A stretch of DNA of 64,000 nucleotides from Pseudomonas fluorescens (GCF_902497745.1 NZ_CABVHJ010000018.1:77057-141056), one strand, 5' to 3'. Positions 35,406 through 45,409 are shown, counted from the stretch's first letter. Numbers and translations are program-made. The notes: generated from the letters alone by a model not told the origin.

Positions 35406-35435
35406 TTGACGGTGTGGTGGGCGCATTCCTATAGT
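35406..35435 (+). promoter_or_regulatory. Sigma70-type promoter of the dcw cluster (Pmra)
   Basis: TTGACG at 35406-35411 and TATAGT at 35430-35435, 18 bp apart, 75 bp before the mraZ start and just ahead of three MraZ boxes. Confidence 0.7.
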
Positions 35436-35443
35436 GTGCGCAA

Positions 35444-35468
35444 GTGGCGGAAAGTGGCATGAAGTGGG
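35444..35468 (+). promoter_or_regulatory. MraZ operator (three direct repeats)
   Basis: GTGGC at 35444 and 35454 and GTGGG at 35464, exactly 10 bp apart with 5-bp spacers. This is the arrangement bound by MraZ, a DNA-binding autoregulator that represses its own cluster. Position just downstream of the -10 fits repression. Confidence 0.8.
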
Positions 35469-35509
35469 TTTTTTGAGCTCAAAACGATAAAAATTGGAGA
35501 AACGCAGAC

Positions 35510-35965
35510 GTGTTTCGCGGAGCTAACGCTATCAGTCTCGACGCAAAGGGCCGTCTCGCCATGCCGAGCCGGTACCGTGACGAGCTCGATTCGCGCAGTT
35601 CCGGCCAATTGATCGTGACCATTGATGCCGTTGATCCGTGTTTGTGTGTCTATCCGCTCGACGAGTGGGAAATTATTGAAACCAAGTTGCGCGCGCTTCC
35701 TTCGCTTCGCGAAGAGAACCGTCGCCTGCAACGTTTGCTGATTGGTAATGCCGTCGACCTCGAGCTCGATGGCAGTGGTCGTTTTCTGGTTCCACCGCGT
35801 CTGCGCGACTACGCCAAGCTCGATAAGCGCGCAATGCTGGTGGGCCAACTGAACAAGTTCCAATTGTGGGACGAGGATGCATGGAACGCGGTATCTGCCG
35901 CTGACCTTGCTGCCATTCAACAACCGGGCGCGATGCCTGATGAACTGCGTGATTTGATCCTGTGA
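35510..35965 (+). CDS. mraZ: Transcriptional regulator MraZ
   Basis: A 151-residue protein with two SpoVT-AbrB-type repeats, each with the DxKGR(x)xxP-like core: LDAKGRLAMPSRYRDEL near the start and LDGSGRFLVPPRLRDYA in the second half. It represses the dcw promoter through GTGG repeats. The start is GTG at 35510, with TTGGAG upstream. Its stop overlaps the rsmH start. Confidence 0.95.
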   Translation: MFRGANAISLDAKGRLAMPSRYRDELDSRSSGQLIVTIDAVDPCLCVYPLDEWEIIETKLRALPSLREENRRLQRLLIGNAVDLELDGSGRFLVPPRLRDYAKLDKRAMLVGQLNKFQLWDEDAWNAVSAADLAAIQQPGAMPDELRDLIL

Positions 35966-36909
35966 CTATTGATAGCGGCTTTAACCACATCACCGTACTG
36001 CTTGACGAAGCCGTCGAGGCTCTCGCCGTACGTCCTGATGGCTGCTATCTGGACGGTACGTTCGGGCGCGGCGGACACAGCCGGTTGATCCTCAGCCAGC
36101 TCGGCACGGACGGTCGGCTCATCGGATTCGACAAAGATCCACAAGCGATTGCCACCGGGCAAACGCTAGCGGCCGAAGACGGCCGCTTTGTCGTTGTGCA
36201 GCGCAGCTTTGCCGAACTCGGTTCGGTGGTCGCCGAGCAAGGTCTGAGCGGCAAGGTCAGCGGCATTCTGCTTGACCTCGGCGTGTCTTCGCCGCAGCTC
36301 GACGACGCCGAGCGCGGCTTCAGTTTCCTCAACGACGGCCCGCTGGACATGCGCATGGACCCGTCCCGTGGCATCAGCGCTGCCGAATTCGTCAACACCG
36401 CGCCGGCTGAGGAAATCGCCCGGGTGTTCAAGGAATACGGCGAAGAACGTTTCTCCGGTCGTATGGCCCGCGCCGTCGCCGAGCGTCGCGATATCAAACC
36501 GTTCGAGCGCACCGCCGATCTGGCTGAAGTGTTGAAAGTCGCCAACCCGGCATGGGAAAAGGGCAAGAACCCGGCCACCCGTGCATTCCAGGGTTTGCGC
36601 ATTCACGTCAACAACGAACTGGGTGATCTCGAAGCCGGCCTCGAAGCCGCACTGGATGCTCTGGAAATTGGCGGCCGTCTGGTGGTGATCAGCTTCCACT
36701 CGCTGGAAGACCGCATCGTCAAACTGTTCATGCGCAAGCTGGTGAAAGGCGAAGCCGACAACCTGCCGCGCAACCTGCCGGTTCGCCATGTCGCGTTCGA
36801 ACCGAAAATCAAAATCCATGGCAAAGCGCAGACGGCCTCCGACGCCGAACTCAAAGCCAACCCACGTTCCCGCAGCGCCGTCATGCGCGTCGCGGAGAAG
36901 CTGCGGTGA
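35962..36909 (+). CDS. rsmH: 16S rRNA (cytosine(1402)-N(4))-methyltransferase RsmH
   Basis: A 315-residue SAM methyltransferase (VLLDEAVEAL, DGTFGRGGHSRLIL, LLDLGVSSPQLDDAERGFSF, VISFHSLEDRIVK). It N4-methylates C1402, the same base that RsmI 2'-O-methylates; both genes are in this window about 1.3 kb apart. It starts with GTG overlapping the mraZ stop. Confidence 0.96.
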   Translation: MTIDSGFNHITVLLDEAVEALAVRPDGCYLDGTFGRGGHSRLILSQLGTDGRLIGFDKDPQAIATGQTLAAEDGRFVVVQRSFAELGSVVAEQGLSGKVSGILLDLGVSSPQLDDAERGFSFLNDGPLDMRMDPSRGISAAEFVNTAPAEEIARVFKEYGEERFSGRMARAVAERRDIKPFERTADLAEVLKVANPAWEKGKNPATRAFQGLRIHVNNELGDLEAGLEAALDALEIGGRLVVISFHSLEDRIVKLFMRKLVKGEADNLPRNLPVRHVAFEPKIKIHGKAQTASDAELKANPRSRSAVMRVAEKLR

Positions 36910-37199
36910 GCAAGCTTTTCGCCAAGCCACTGCCCGGCGGCAGCTTTCTGATGCTGCTGCTGTTTGTCGGCGTGCTCATCTCGGCCATCGCCGTGTCATA
37001 CAGCGCGCACTGGAACCGGCAGTTGCTCAACACCCTTTATAACGAGCTCAGCGTGCGTGATAAGGCGCAGGCCGAGTGGGGGCGTTTGATTCTCGAACAG
37101 AGCACCTGGACCGCGCACAGCCGCATCGAAGTGCTGGCCACCGAACAACTGAAAATGCACATCCCTGGCGCGGCTGACGTGAAGATGGTGGCGCCATGA
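36906..37199 (+). CDS. ftsL: Cell division protein FtsL
   Basis: A 97-residue bitopic protein: short cytoplasmic tail, one transmembrane helix (FLMLLLFVGVLISAIAVSY), then a periplasmic leucine-zipper-like coiled coil. It forms the FtsQLB divisome subcomplex that activates FtsWI. GTG start overlaps rsmH; the stop overlaps ftsI. Confidence 0.93.
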   Translation: MSKLFAKPLPGGSFLMLLLFVGVLISAIAVSYSAHWNRQLLNTLYNELSVRDKAQAEWGRLILEQSTWTAHSRIEVLATEQLKMHIPGAADVKMVAP

Positions 37200-38938
37200 T
37201 GAAACTCGAAGGCGCACTGTTCCCATGGCGCTTCCGCCTGATGGTGGCACTGCTCGGCGTGATGGTCGCGGCGATCTGCTGGCGCATCATCGACCTGCAA
37301 GTGGTTGACCGTGACTTCCTCAAAGGTCAGGGCGACGCGCGTAGTCTGCGTCACATCCCGATTCCGGCTCACCGTGGTCTGATCACCGACCGTAACGGCG
37401 AGCCGTTGGCCGTGAGTACCCCGGTGACCACGCTGTGGGCCAACGCCAAGGAAATGCAAACGGCCAAAGAGAAGTGGCCGGCACTCGCCGCCGCGCTGGG
37501 TCAGGACCCGAAAGCCCTGACCGAACGCCTCGAAGCCCAGGCCAACAAAGAATTCATTTATCTGGTGCGCGGGTTGACCCCCGAGCAAGGCCAGGCTGTG
37601 CTTGATCTGAAAGTGCCGGGCGTCTACGGCATCGAAGAATTCCGCCGGTTCTACCCGGCCGGTGAAGTTACCGCGCACATGGTCGGTTTTACCGACATCG
37701 ATGACCACGGTCGCGAAGGTGTCGAACTGGCTTATGACGAGTGGCTCGCCGGGGTGCCGGGCAAACGACAGGTCATCAAGGATCGGCGCGGACGGCTGAT
37801 CAAGGATGTCCAGGTCACCAAAAACGCCAAGGCCGGCAAGCCCTTGGCGTTGTCCATTGATCTGCGTCTGCAATACCTGGCCAACCGCGAGCTGCGCAAC
37901 GCGATCATCGAGAACGGCGCCAAGGCCGGCAGTCTGGTGATCATGGACGTCAAGACCGGCGAGATTCTGGCCATGGTCAACCAGCCGACCTACAACCCGA
38001 ACAACCGTCGCAACCTGCAACCGGCGATGATGCGTAACCGCGCGATGATCGACGTGTTCGAGCCGGGTTCGACCATGAAAGCCATCTCGATGGCTGCCGC
38101 AATCGAAACCGGCCGCTGGAAACCGAGCGACACCGTTGAGGTGTATCCGGGCTCCCTGCAGATCGGCAAGTACACCATCAAGGACGTCTCCAAGAGCGAA
38201 GGTCCGGTGCTCGATCTGACCGGCATCCTGATCAATTCCAGTAACGTCGGCATGAGTAAGGTCGCGTTCGATATCGGCGGTGAAACGATTTTCCGCCTCG
38301 CGCAAAAAGTCGGCCTCGGCCAGGACACCGGCCTCGGCTTTCCGGGCGAACGTGTCGGCAACCTGCCGAACTACCGCGACTGGCGCAAGGCTGAAACCGC
38401 AACGCTTTCTTACGGTTACGGAATTTCCGTTACCGCGATTCAACTCGTCCACGCGTTCTCGGCGCTGGCCAACAACGGTCGTCTCGCGCCGCTGACCCTG
38501 ATCAAAACCGACAAGCCGCCGCAGACCACGCAAGTGCTGCCGGAAGCTGTGGCGAAAACCCTGCAAGGCATGCTCACCCAGGTGATCGAAGCACCGCGCG
38601 GCGTGTTCCGTGCGCAGGTGCCGGCGTATCACGTGGCGGGCAAGTCGGGTACTGCACGTAAAACGTCGGTGGGTACCAAGGGCTACGCCGAGAACTCGTA
38701 CCGCTCGCTGTTCGCCGGCTTTGGCCCGATGAGCGATCCCCGTTACGCCATCGTTGTGGTGATCGACGAACCGTCCAAGGCCGGCTACTTCGGTGGTCTG
38801 GTATCGGCGCCGGTGTTCAGCCGTGTGATGTCCGGCACCCTGCGCCTGATGAACGTAACGCCGGACAACTTGCCGACGACACAACAGGCCAACGCCACCC
38901 CGGTCATACCGCTGAAAGCCAATGGAGGGCGCGGCTGA
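37196..38938 (+). CDS. ftsI: Peptidoglycan D,D-transpeptidase FtsI (PBP3)
   Basis: A 580-residue class B penicillin-binding protein with an N-terminal membrane anchor, a pedestal domain (AHRGLITDRNGEPLAVSTP) and a transpeptidase domain with STMK (about 292), SSN (about 348) and KSGTA (about 483). It cross-links septal peptidoglycan and is the target of aztreonam and cephalexin-type drugs. Two adjacent ATGs (37196, 37199) are possible; the first overlaps the ftsL stop. Confidence 0.97.
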   Translation: MMKLEGALFPWRFRLMVALLGVMVAAICWRIIDLQVVDRDFLKGQGDARSLRHIPIPAHRGLITDRNGEPLAVSTPVTTLWANAKEMQTAKEKWPALAAALGQDPKALTERLEAQANKEFIYLVRGLTPEQGQAVLDLKVPGVYGIEEFRRFYPAGEVTAHMVGFTDIDDHGREGVELAYDEWLAGVPGKRQVIKDRRGRLIKDVQVTKNAKAGKPLALSIDLRLQYLANRELRNAIIENGAKAGSLVIMDVKTGEILAMVNQPTYNPNNRRNLQPAMMRNRAMIDVFEPGSTMKAISMAAAIETGRWKPSDTVEVYPGSLQIGKYTIKDVSKSEGPVLDLTGILINSSNVGMSKVAFDIGGETIFRLAQKVGLGQDTGLGFPGERVGNLPNYRDWRKAETATLSYGYGISVTAIQLVHAFSALANNGRLAPLTLIKTDKPPQTTQVLPEAVAKTLQGMLTQVIEAPRGVFRAQVPAYHVAGKSGTARKTSVGTKGYAENSYRSLFAGFGPMSDPRYAIVVVIDEPSKAGYFGGLVSAPVFSRVMSGTLRLMNVTPDNLPTTQQANATPVIPLKANGGRG

Positions 38939-40401
38939 TGTCATTAAGTCTGAACAAGATATTCCCCCACGCCGGCCACGATCTGTTGATCCGTGAACTG
39001 GCGCTGGACAGCCGCAACGTACGCGCAGGCGATCTGTTCCTCGCTGTACCCGGCGGCAAATTCGATGGCCGTGCGCACATCGCCGACGCACTGCAGCGCG
39101 GTGCTGCGGCTGTAGCTTATGAAGTGGAAGGCGCCACCGTGCTGCCGATCACTGACGTCCCGCTGATTCCGGTCAAAGGCCTGGCAGCGCAGCTGTCGGA
39201 CATCGCCGGGCGGTTTTACGGCGAGCCGAGTCATCACTTGAATCTTGTGGGTGTCACTGGCACCAATGGCAAGACCAGCGTGACCCAATTGGTTGCGCAG
39301 GCGCTCGATCTGCTCGGCCAGCATTGCGGCATCGTCGGTACTCTCGGTTCCGGCTTCTATGGCGCATTGGAAAGTGGTCTGCACACCACGCCGAATCCGA
39401 TCGCCGTGCAAGCGACGTTGGGCGACCTGAAAAAGGCCGGGGCCAAAGCGGTGGCCATGGAAGTGTCGTCCCACGGTCTGGATCAGGGCCGCGTCACCGC
39501 GCTGGCGTTCGACGTCGCTGTGATGACCAACCTGTCCCGCGATCATCTGGATTATCACGGCAGCATGGAGGCATACGCCGAGGCCAAGGCCAAGCTGTTC
39601 GCCTGGAATGATCTGAAGTGCCGCGTGGTCAACCTCGACGATGATTTCGGCCGGCAACTGGCCGCTGAAAAACGTGAGTCGCGGCTGATCACCTACAGCC
39701 TGCTCGACAGCAGCGCGTACCTGTTCTGCCGCGAAGCGCAGTTTGACGACCATGGCGTGCGCGCCACGCTGGTCACCCCGCAGGGTGAACATCATCTGCG
39801 CAGCACGCTGCTCGGCCGTTTCAACCTGAGCAACGTTCTGGCGGCAGTCGGCGCATTGCTTGGCCTGGATTACGCGCTCGACGAAATTCTCAAAGTGCTG
39901 CCGAAACTCGAAGGCCCGGCCGGGCGCATGCAGCGTCTCGGTGGCGGTACGCAGCCGTTGGTGGTGGTCGATTACGCCCACACCCCGGATGCGCTGGAAA
40001 AGGTTCTGACCGCGCTGCGCCCGCACGTCAAAGGTCAATTGCTGTGCCTGTTCGGCTGCGGCGGTGACCGTGATCGCGGCAAACGTCCGTTGATGGCAGA
40101 AGTGGTCGAGCGTCTGGCCGATCAAGTGCTGGTCACCGACGACAACCCGCGTACCGAAGACCCAGCGGTGATTTTCGACGACATCCGCGCCGGTTTTACG
40201 GCTGTGGATAAAGTCACCTTCGTCGCCGGCCGTGGCCAGGCGATTGCACAACTGATTGCCGGCGCTTCGGCCGATGACGTGATTGTCCTGGCCGGTAAAG
40301 GTCATGAGGACTATCAGGAAATCAACGGCGAGCGCCACGCTTTCTCCGATCTGGTCGAGGCCGATCACGCCCTGACCGCTTGGGAGGTGGCCCATGCTTA
40401 A
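38938..40401 (+). CDS. murE: UDP-MurNAc-tripeptide synthetase MurE
   Basis: A 487-residue Mur ligase. ATP loop TGTNGKTS (about residue 107), the carbamylated-Lys region, VDYAHTPDALEKVL, and the DNPR motif (DDNPRTEDP) that selects meso-diaminopimelate over lysine. It adds meso-Dap to UDP-MurNAc-L-Ala-D-Glu. The ATG overlaps the ftsI stop by one base. Confidence 0.97.
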   Translation: MSLSLNKIFPHAGHDLLIRELALDSRNVRAGDLFLAVPGGKFDGRAHIADALQRGAAAVAYEVEGATVLPITDVPLIPVKGLAAQLSDIAGRFYGEPSHHLNLVGVTGTNGKTSVTQLVAQALDLLGQHCGIVGTLGSGFYGALESGLHTTPNPIAVQATLGDLKKAGAKAVAMEVSSHGLDQGRVTALAFDVAVMTNLSRDHLDYHGSMEAYAEAKAKLFAWNDLKCRVVNLDDDFGRQLAAEKRESRLITYSLLDSSAYLFCREAQFDDHGVRATLVTPQGEHHLRSTLLGRFNLSNVLAAVGALLGLDYALDEILKVLPKLEGPAGRMQRLGGGTQPLVVVDYAHTPDALEKVLTALRPHVKGQLLCLFGCGGDRDRGKRPLMAEVVERLADQVLVTDDNPRTEDPAVIFDDIRAGFTAVDKVTFVAGRGQAIAQLIAGASADDVIVLAGKGHEDYQEINGERHAFSDLVEADHALTAWEVAHA

Positions 40402-41761
40402 GGCCCTCAAACTCAGCGAACTGACCAACGCCCTCGATGCCCGTTTGATTGCCGCTGATGCCAGTTTCGACGGCGTCAGCATCGACAGCCGTGCGATCCA
40501 GCCCGGCCAACTGTTTATTGCGTTGACCGGCCCGCGTTTCGACGGTCATGACTATCTGAACGATGTCGCCGCCAAAGGCGCCGTCGCTGCGCTGGTCGAG
40601 CGCGAAGTCGCCGACAGCACGCTGCCGCAACTTCTGGTGAAAGATACCCGGCAGGCGCTCGGCCAATTGGGTGCGCTGAACCGTGCCGCATTCACTCAGC
40701 CAGTCGCAGCGATCACTGGTTCCAGCGGCAAGACCACGGTCAAGGAAATGCTTGCAAGCATCCTGCGCACGCGCGGTCCGGTGCTTGCCACTCGTGGCAA
40801 TCTGAACAATGACCTCGGCGCGCCGCTGACCCTGCTCGAACTGGCCCCGGAGCACACTTCGGCGGTGATCGAACTGGGCGCCTCGCGTCTGGGTGAGATC
40901 GCTTATACCGTTGGCCTGACCAAGCCACATGTGGCGATCCTGAATAACGCCGGCACCGCTCACGTCGGTGAGTTTGGCGGCCCGGAAAAAATCGTCGAAG
41001 CCAAGGGTGAAATCATCGACGGGCTCGCGGCTGATGGCATCGCCGTGCTCAACCTCGATGACAAAGCCTTCGGTATCTGGAAGACCCGTGCTGGCGCTCG
41101 CAAGGTGCTGACTTTCGCCCTGAGCAACACTCAGGCGGACTTCTACGCCAGCGACCTGAGCACCGATGCTCGTGGTTGCCCGGCCTTCAATCTGCACACA
41201 CCTGAAGGTGTCGAGCGCGTTCAGCTGAATCTGCTCGGCACGCACAACGTCGCCAATTCCATGGCCGCTGCCGCTGCTGCTCACGCCTTGGGCGTGTCGC
41301 TGTTCGGCATCGCTACCGGGCTTGGCGCCGTGCAACCGGTCAAGGGTCGCACCGTCGCGCAACTGGCGAAAAACGGCATGCGTGTGATCGATGACACTTA
41401 CAACGCAAACCCCACCTCAATGTGCGCGGCCGTTGATATACTCGCCGGCTTTTCCGGCCGCACCGTCCTGGTGCTCGGAGATATCGGCGAGTTGGGCGAT
41501 TGGGCGGAGCAGGGGCACCGCGACGTGGGCGAGTACGCCCGGGGCAAGGTTTCCGCGCTTTATGCCGTTGGGCCAAACATGGTTCACGCCGTAAACGCTT
41601 TCGGTGAACAGGCACATCACTTCGGCAGCCAAGCCGAACTGATTCAGGCCCTCGACGCCGAGCAGGACACAAACACCACCATTTTGATCAAGGGTTCGCG
41701 CAGTGCAGCGATGGAAAACATCGTTGCGGCTCTGTGCGGGTCCAGTCTGGAGAAACATTAA
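40394..41761 (+). CDS. murF: UDP-MurNAc-tripeptide--D-Ala-D-Ala ligase MurF
   Basis: A 455-residue Mur ligase (TGSSGKTTVKEM near residue 108; RGNLNNDLGAPLTLL; DDTYNANPTSM in the C-terminal domain). It adds D-Ala-D-Ala to complete the stem peptide. It overlaps murE by 8 bp and mraY by one base. Confidence 0.97.
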   Translation: MLKALKLSELTNALDARLIAADASFDGVSIDSRAIQPGQLFIALTGPRFDGHDYLNDVAAKGAVAALVEREVADSTLPQLLVKDTRQALGQLGALNRAAFTQPVAAITGSSGKTTVKEMLASILRTRGPVLATRGNLNNDLGAPLTLLELAPEHTSAVIELGASRLGEIAYTVGLTKPHVAILNNAGTAHVGEFGGPEKIVEAKGEIIDGLAADGIAVLNLDDKAFGIWKTRAGARKVLTFALSNTQADFYASDLSTDARGCPAFNLHTPEGVERVQLNLLGTHNVANSMAAAAAAHALGVSLFGIATGLGAVQPVKGRTVAQLAKNGMRVIDDTYNANPTSMCAAVDILAGFSGRTVLVLGDIGELGDWAEQGHRDVGEYARGKVSALYAVGPNMVHAVNAFGEQAHHFGSQAELIQALDAEQDTNTTILIKGSRSAAMENIVAALCGSSLEKH

Positions 41762-42843
41762 TGCTGCTGCTGCTAGCGGAGTATCTGCAACAGTTCTACA
41801 AAGGCTTCGCGGTCTTTCAGTACCTGACCCTGCGCGGGATCCTCGGTGTGCTGACCGCGCTGGTTTTGTCGCTGTGCTATGGCCCGTGGATGATCCGCAC
41901 CCTGCAGAACCGTCAGATCGGTCAATCCGTGCGTAACGACGGTCCGCAATCGCACCTGTCGAAATCCGGTACGCCGACCATGGGCGGCGCACTGATTCTG
42001 TCTTCGATCGGCGTCAGCACCTTGCTCTGGGCTGACCTGAGCAACCGTTACGTCTGGACTGTTCTGTTGGTGACCTTGCTGTTCGGCGCCATCGGTTGGG
42101 TCGACGATTACCGCAAAGTCATCGAGAAGAATTCCCGTGGCTTGCCGAGCCGCTGGAAGTATTTCTGGCAGTCGGTGTTCGGCCTCGGCGCAGCGATCTT
42201 CCTTTATATGACCGCGTCCACCCCGGTGGAAACCACGCTGATTCTGCCCATGCTCAAGGATTACAGCATTCCGCTGGGCCTTGGTTTCATCGTGCTGACG
42301 TACTTCGTGATCGTCGGTTCGAGCAACGCGGTCAACCTGACTGACGGCCTCGACGGCTTGGCGATCATGCCCACCGTGATGGTCGGCGGCGGTCTCGGCA
42401 TCTTCTGCTACCTGTCGGGTAACGTGAAATTCGCTGAATACCTGCTTATCCCGTATGTGCCGGGCGCGGGCGAGCTGATCGTGTTCTGCGGCGCGCTGAT
42501 CGGTGCGGGTCTGGGCTTCCTGTGGTTCAACACCTATCCGGCGCAAGTGTTCATGGGCGACGTGGGTGCCCTGGCACTTGGCGCGGCACTGGGCACCATC
42601 GCAGTGATCGTTCGTCAGGAAATCGTCCTGTTCATCATGGGCGGCGTGTTCGTGATGGAAACCCTGTCAGTCGTCATTCAGGTTGCGTCCTTTAAGCTGA
42701 CCGGTCGCCGTGTGTTCCGCATGGCACCGATACACCACCATTTTGAACTCAAGGGCTGGCCCGAGCCGCGCGTGATCGTCCGTTTCTGGATCATCACCGT
42801 GATTCTCGTGCTGATCGGCCTTGCCACCCTGAAGCTGAGGTAG
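41761..42843 (+). CDS. mraY: Phospho-MurNAc-pentapeptide translocase MraY
   Basis: A 360-residue polytopic membrane enzyme with the MraY signatures KSGTPTMGGALIL, the catalytic Asp pair in GWVDDYRKV, and NLTDGLDGLA, and HHHFELKGWPE near the end. It makes lipid I from UDP-MurNAc-pentapeptide and undecaprenyl phosphate. The ATG at 41761 overlaps the murF stop (TAATG). Confidence 0.97.
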   Translation: MLLLLAEYLQQFYKGFAVFQYLTLRGILGVLTALVLSLCYGPWMIRTLQNRQIGQSVRNDGPQSHLSKSGTPTMGGALILSSIGVSTLLWADLSNRYVWTVLLVTLLFGAIGWVDDYRKVIEKNSRGLPSRWKYFWQSVFGLGAAIFLYMTASTPVETTLILPMLKDYSIPLGLGFIVLTYFVIVGSSNAVNLTDGLDGLAIMPTVMVGGGLGIFCYLSGNVKFAEYLLIPYVPGAGELIVFCGALIGAGLGFLWFNTYPAQVFMGDVGALALGAALGTIAVIVRQEIVLFIMGGVFVMETLSVVIQVASFKLTGRRVFRMAPIHHHFELKGWPEPRVIVRFWIITVILVLIGLATLKLR

Positions 42844-42848
42844 AACGA

Positions 42849-44195
42849 GTGTCTCTGATCGCTTCTGACCACTTCCGCATCGTTGTCGGCCTCGGCAAGA
42901 GCGGCATGTCCCTGGTTCGCTTTCTGGCGAACCGGGGCACGTCGTTTGCTGTGGCGGACACGCGGGAAAATCCACCGGAACTGGCCACGCTCAAGCGTGA
43001 CTATCCGCACGTGGAAGTGCGTTGTGGCGAGCTGGACGTCGAATTCCTCTGCCGTGCCGACGAGCTCTACGTGAGCCCCGGCCTGGCGCTGGCGACCCCG
43101 GCCCTGCAAGCCGCTGCGGCCCGTGGCGTGAAACTGTCCGGCGACATCGAGCTGTTCGCGCGTAACGCACGGGCGCCGATCGTGGCCATCAGCGGTTCCA
43201 ACGCGAAGAGCACCGTCACCACCCTGGTTGGCGAGATGGCGGCTGCGGCCGGCAAACGCGTCGCCGTCGGCGGCAACCTCGGCACCCCGGCGCTGGATCT
43301 GCTCAGCGACGACGTCGAGCTGTACGTGATGGAACTGTCGAGTTTCCAACTGGAAACCACCGACCAGCTCAAGGCTGAAGTGGCCACCGTGCTGAACATC
43401 AGCGAAGACCACATGGATCGCTACAGCGGTCTGCCGGCGTACCACCTGGCCAAGCACCGGATCTTCCGTGGTGCCAAGCAGTTCGTGGTCAACCGTCAGG
43501 ATGCGCTGACCCGTCCGTTGATGGGCGAGGGCCAGCCGTGCTGGACCTTCGGTCTGAGCAAACCGGATTTCAAAGCCTTCGGCATCCGCGAAGAAGACGG
43601 CGAGAAGTATCTGGCCTTCGAATTCCAAAACCTGATGCCGGTGCGTGAGCTGAAGATTCGCGGCGCACACAACCAGTCCAACGCCCTCGCGGCGCTGGCG
43701 CTGGGTCATGCGGTGGGCTTGCCGTTCGACGCCATGCTCTCGGCGTTGCGCACCTTCGCCGGTCTCGAACATCGCTGCCAGTGGGTACGTGATCTCGACG
43801 GCGTGGCTTACTACAACGATTCCAAGGCGACCAACGTTGGCGCCGCACTGGCCGCCATCGAAGGCCTCGGCGCGGACATCGACGGCAAGGTCATCCTGAT
43901 CGCCGGTGGCGATGGCAAGGGTGCCGAGTTCAACGACCTGCGTGATCCGGTGGCGGCCAACTGCCGCGCCGTGATCCTGATGGGCCGCGACTCCGACAAA
44001 ATCGGCGCAGCCATCGGCGACGCCGTGCCGTTGATTAGCGCGACCTCACTGGTCGACGCTGTTGCGCAATGCCGCGCCGCCGCCCAACCGGGTGACGTCG
44101 TGCTGCTGTCGCCGGCCTGTGCCAGTTTCGACATGTTCAAGAATTACGAAGACCGTGGTCACCAGTTCGTCCGCGCTGTGGAGGAACTGGCATGA
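42849..44195 (+). CDS. murD: UDP-MurNAc-L-alanine--D-glutamate ligase MurD
   Basis: A 448-residue Mur ligase (GLGKSGMSLVRFL at the start, ATP loop SGSNAKST near residue 115, GLEHRCQWV and NDSKATN later). It adds D-Glu to UDP-MurNAc-L-Ala. It starts with GTG five bases after mraY and overlaps ftsW. Confidence 0.96.
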   Translation: MSLIASDHFRIVVGLGKSGMSLVRFLANRGTSFAVADTRENPPELATLKRDYPHVEVRCGELDVEFLCRADELYVSPGLALATPALQAAAARGVKLSGDIELFARNARAPIVAISGSNAKSTVTTLVGEMAAAAGKRVAVGGNLGTPALDLLSDDVELYVMELSSFQLETTDQLKAEVATVLNISEDHMDRYSGLPAYHLAKHRIFRGAKQFVVNRQDALTRPLMGEGQPCWTFGLSKPDFKAFGIREEDGEKYLAFEFQNLMPVRELKIRGAHNQSNALAALALGHAVGLPFDAMLSALRTFAGLEHRCQWVRDLDGVAYYNDSKATNVGAALAAIEGLGADIDGKVILIAGGDGKGAEFNDLRDPVAANCRAVILMGRDSDKIGAAIGDAVPLISATSLVDAVAQCRAAAQPGDVVLLSPACASFDMFKNYEDRGHQFVRAVEELA

Positions 44196-45409
44196 GTCTG
44201 TTCAATATCATCAAGCCGTATCCGTCGCCGATCATTACCGGGCGCGGCATCGATCTCGATTTCCCTATGCTCGCCGGTTGCCTGGCGCTGCTCGGTCTCG
44301 GTTTGATCATGATCGCCTCGGCGTCCACTGAAGTGGCCGCCGCGCAGTCGGGCAGTCCGCTGTACTACATGATTCGCCACCTTATTTATGTGGTGCTCGG
44401 ATTGGGCGCGTGCATCGTCACCATGATGATTCCGATCGCTACCTGGCAACGCCTTGGCTGGCTGATGCTGATCGGTGCGTTCGGCTTGCTGGTAATGGTG
44501 ATCATCCCGGGCATCGGGCGCGAAGTGAACGGTTCGATGCGCTGGATCGGTTTCAGCTTCTTCAACGTGCAGCCGTCCGAGATCGCCAAAGTATTCGTGG
44601 TGATCTACCTCGCCGGTTATCTGGTGCGGCGTCAGAAGGAAGTGCGCGAAAGCTGGATGGGCTTCTTCAAGCCGTTCATCGTACTGCTGCCGATGGCCGG
44701 CCTGTTGCTGATGGAACCGGACTTCGGTGCCACCGTCGTGATGATGGGTGCTGCGGCGGCGATGCTGTTCCTCGGTGGGGTCGGACTGTTCCGCTTCTCG
44801 CTGATGGTGGTGTTGGCGGTCGGTGCCGTGGTCTTGCTGATTCAAATGCAGCCGTACCGAATGGCGCGTCTGACCAACTTCGCTGACCCGTGGGCTGACC
44901 AGTTCGGTGCCGGTTATCAATTGTCGCAGGCGTTGATCGCGTTCGGTCGCGGTGAATGGCTCGGCGTCGGTCTGGGCAACAGCGTGCAGAAGCAGTTCTA
45001 CCTGCCGGAAGCGCACACCGACTTCGTGTTCTCGGTACTGGCCGAAGAACTCGGCGCGGTCGGTTCGCTGTGCACCGTCGCGCTGTTCGTGTTCGTGTGT
45101 ATTCGCGGCATGTACATCGGCTTGTGGGCGGAGAAAGCCAAACAGTTTTTCGCCGCTTATGTGGCTTACGGTTTGTCGTTCCTGTGGATTGGTCAGTTCC
45201 TGATCAACATCGGGGTGAACGTCGGCTTGTTGCCAACCAAAGGTCTGACCTTGCCGTTCCTCAGTTATGGCGGCAGCTCGTTGGTGATCTGCTGTGCCTG
45301 CCTCGGTTTGTTATTGAGGATCGAGTGGGAGAGTCGAACCCACCTGGGCAGTGAAGAGATGGAATTCCATGAGAGCGACTTCGCCGAGGAGCCGAATCAT
45401 GGGCGCTAA
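44192..45409 (+). CDS. ftsW: SEDS peptidoglycan glycosyltransferase FtsW
   Basis: A 405-residue SEDS protein with about ten membrane helices; QPSEIAKVFVV, HTDFVFSVLAEELG and the C-terminal PFLSYGGSS are family signatures. With FtsI it polymerises septal glycan strands. Its last 11 bases overlap murG. Confidence 0.96.
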   Translation: MSLFNIIKPYPSPIITGRGIDLDFPMLAGCLALLGLGLIMIASASTEVAAAQSGSPLYYMIRHLIYVVLGLGACIVTMMIPIATWQRLGWLMLIGAFGLLVMVIIPGIGREVNGSMRWIGFSFFNVQPSEIAKVFVVIYLAGYLVRRQKEVRESWMGFFKPFIVLLPMAGLLLMEPDFGATVVMMGAAAAMLFLGGVGLFRFSLMVVLAVGAVVLLIQMQPYRMARLTNFADPWADQFGAGYQLSQALIAFGRGEWLGVGLGNSVQKQFYLPEAHTDFVFSVLAEELGAVGSLCTVALFVFVCIRGMYIGLWAEKAKQFFAAYVAYGLSFLWIGQFLINIGVNVGLLPTKGLTLPFLSYGGSSLVICCACLGLLLRIEWESRTHLGSEEMEFHESDFAEEPNHGR

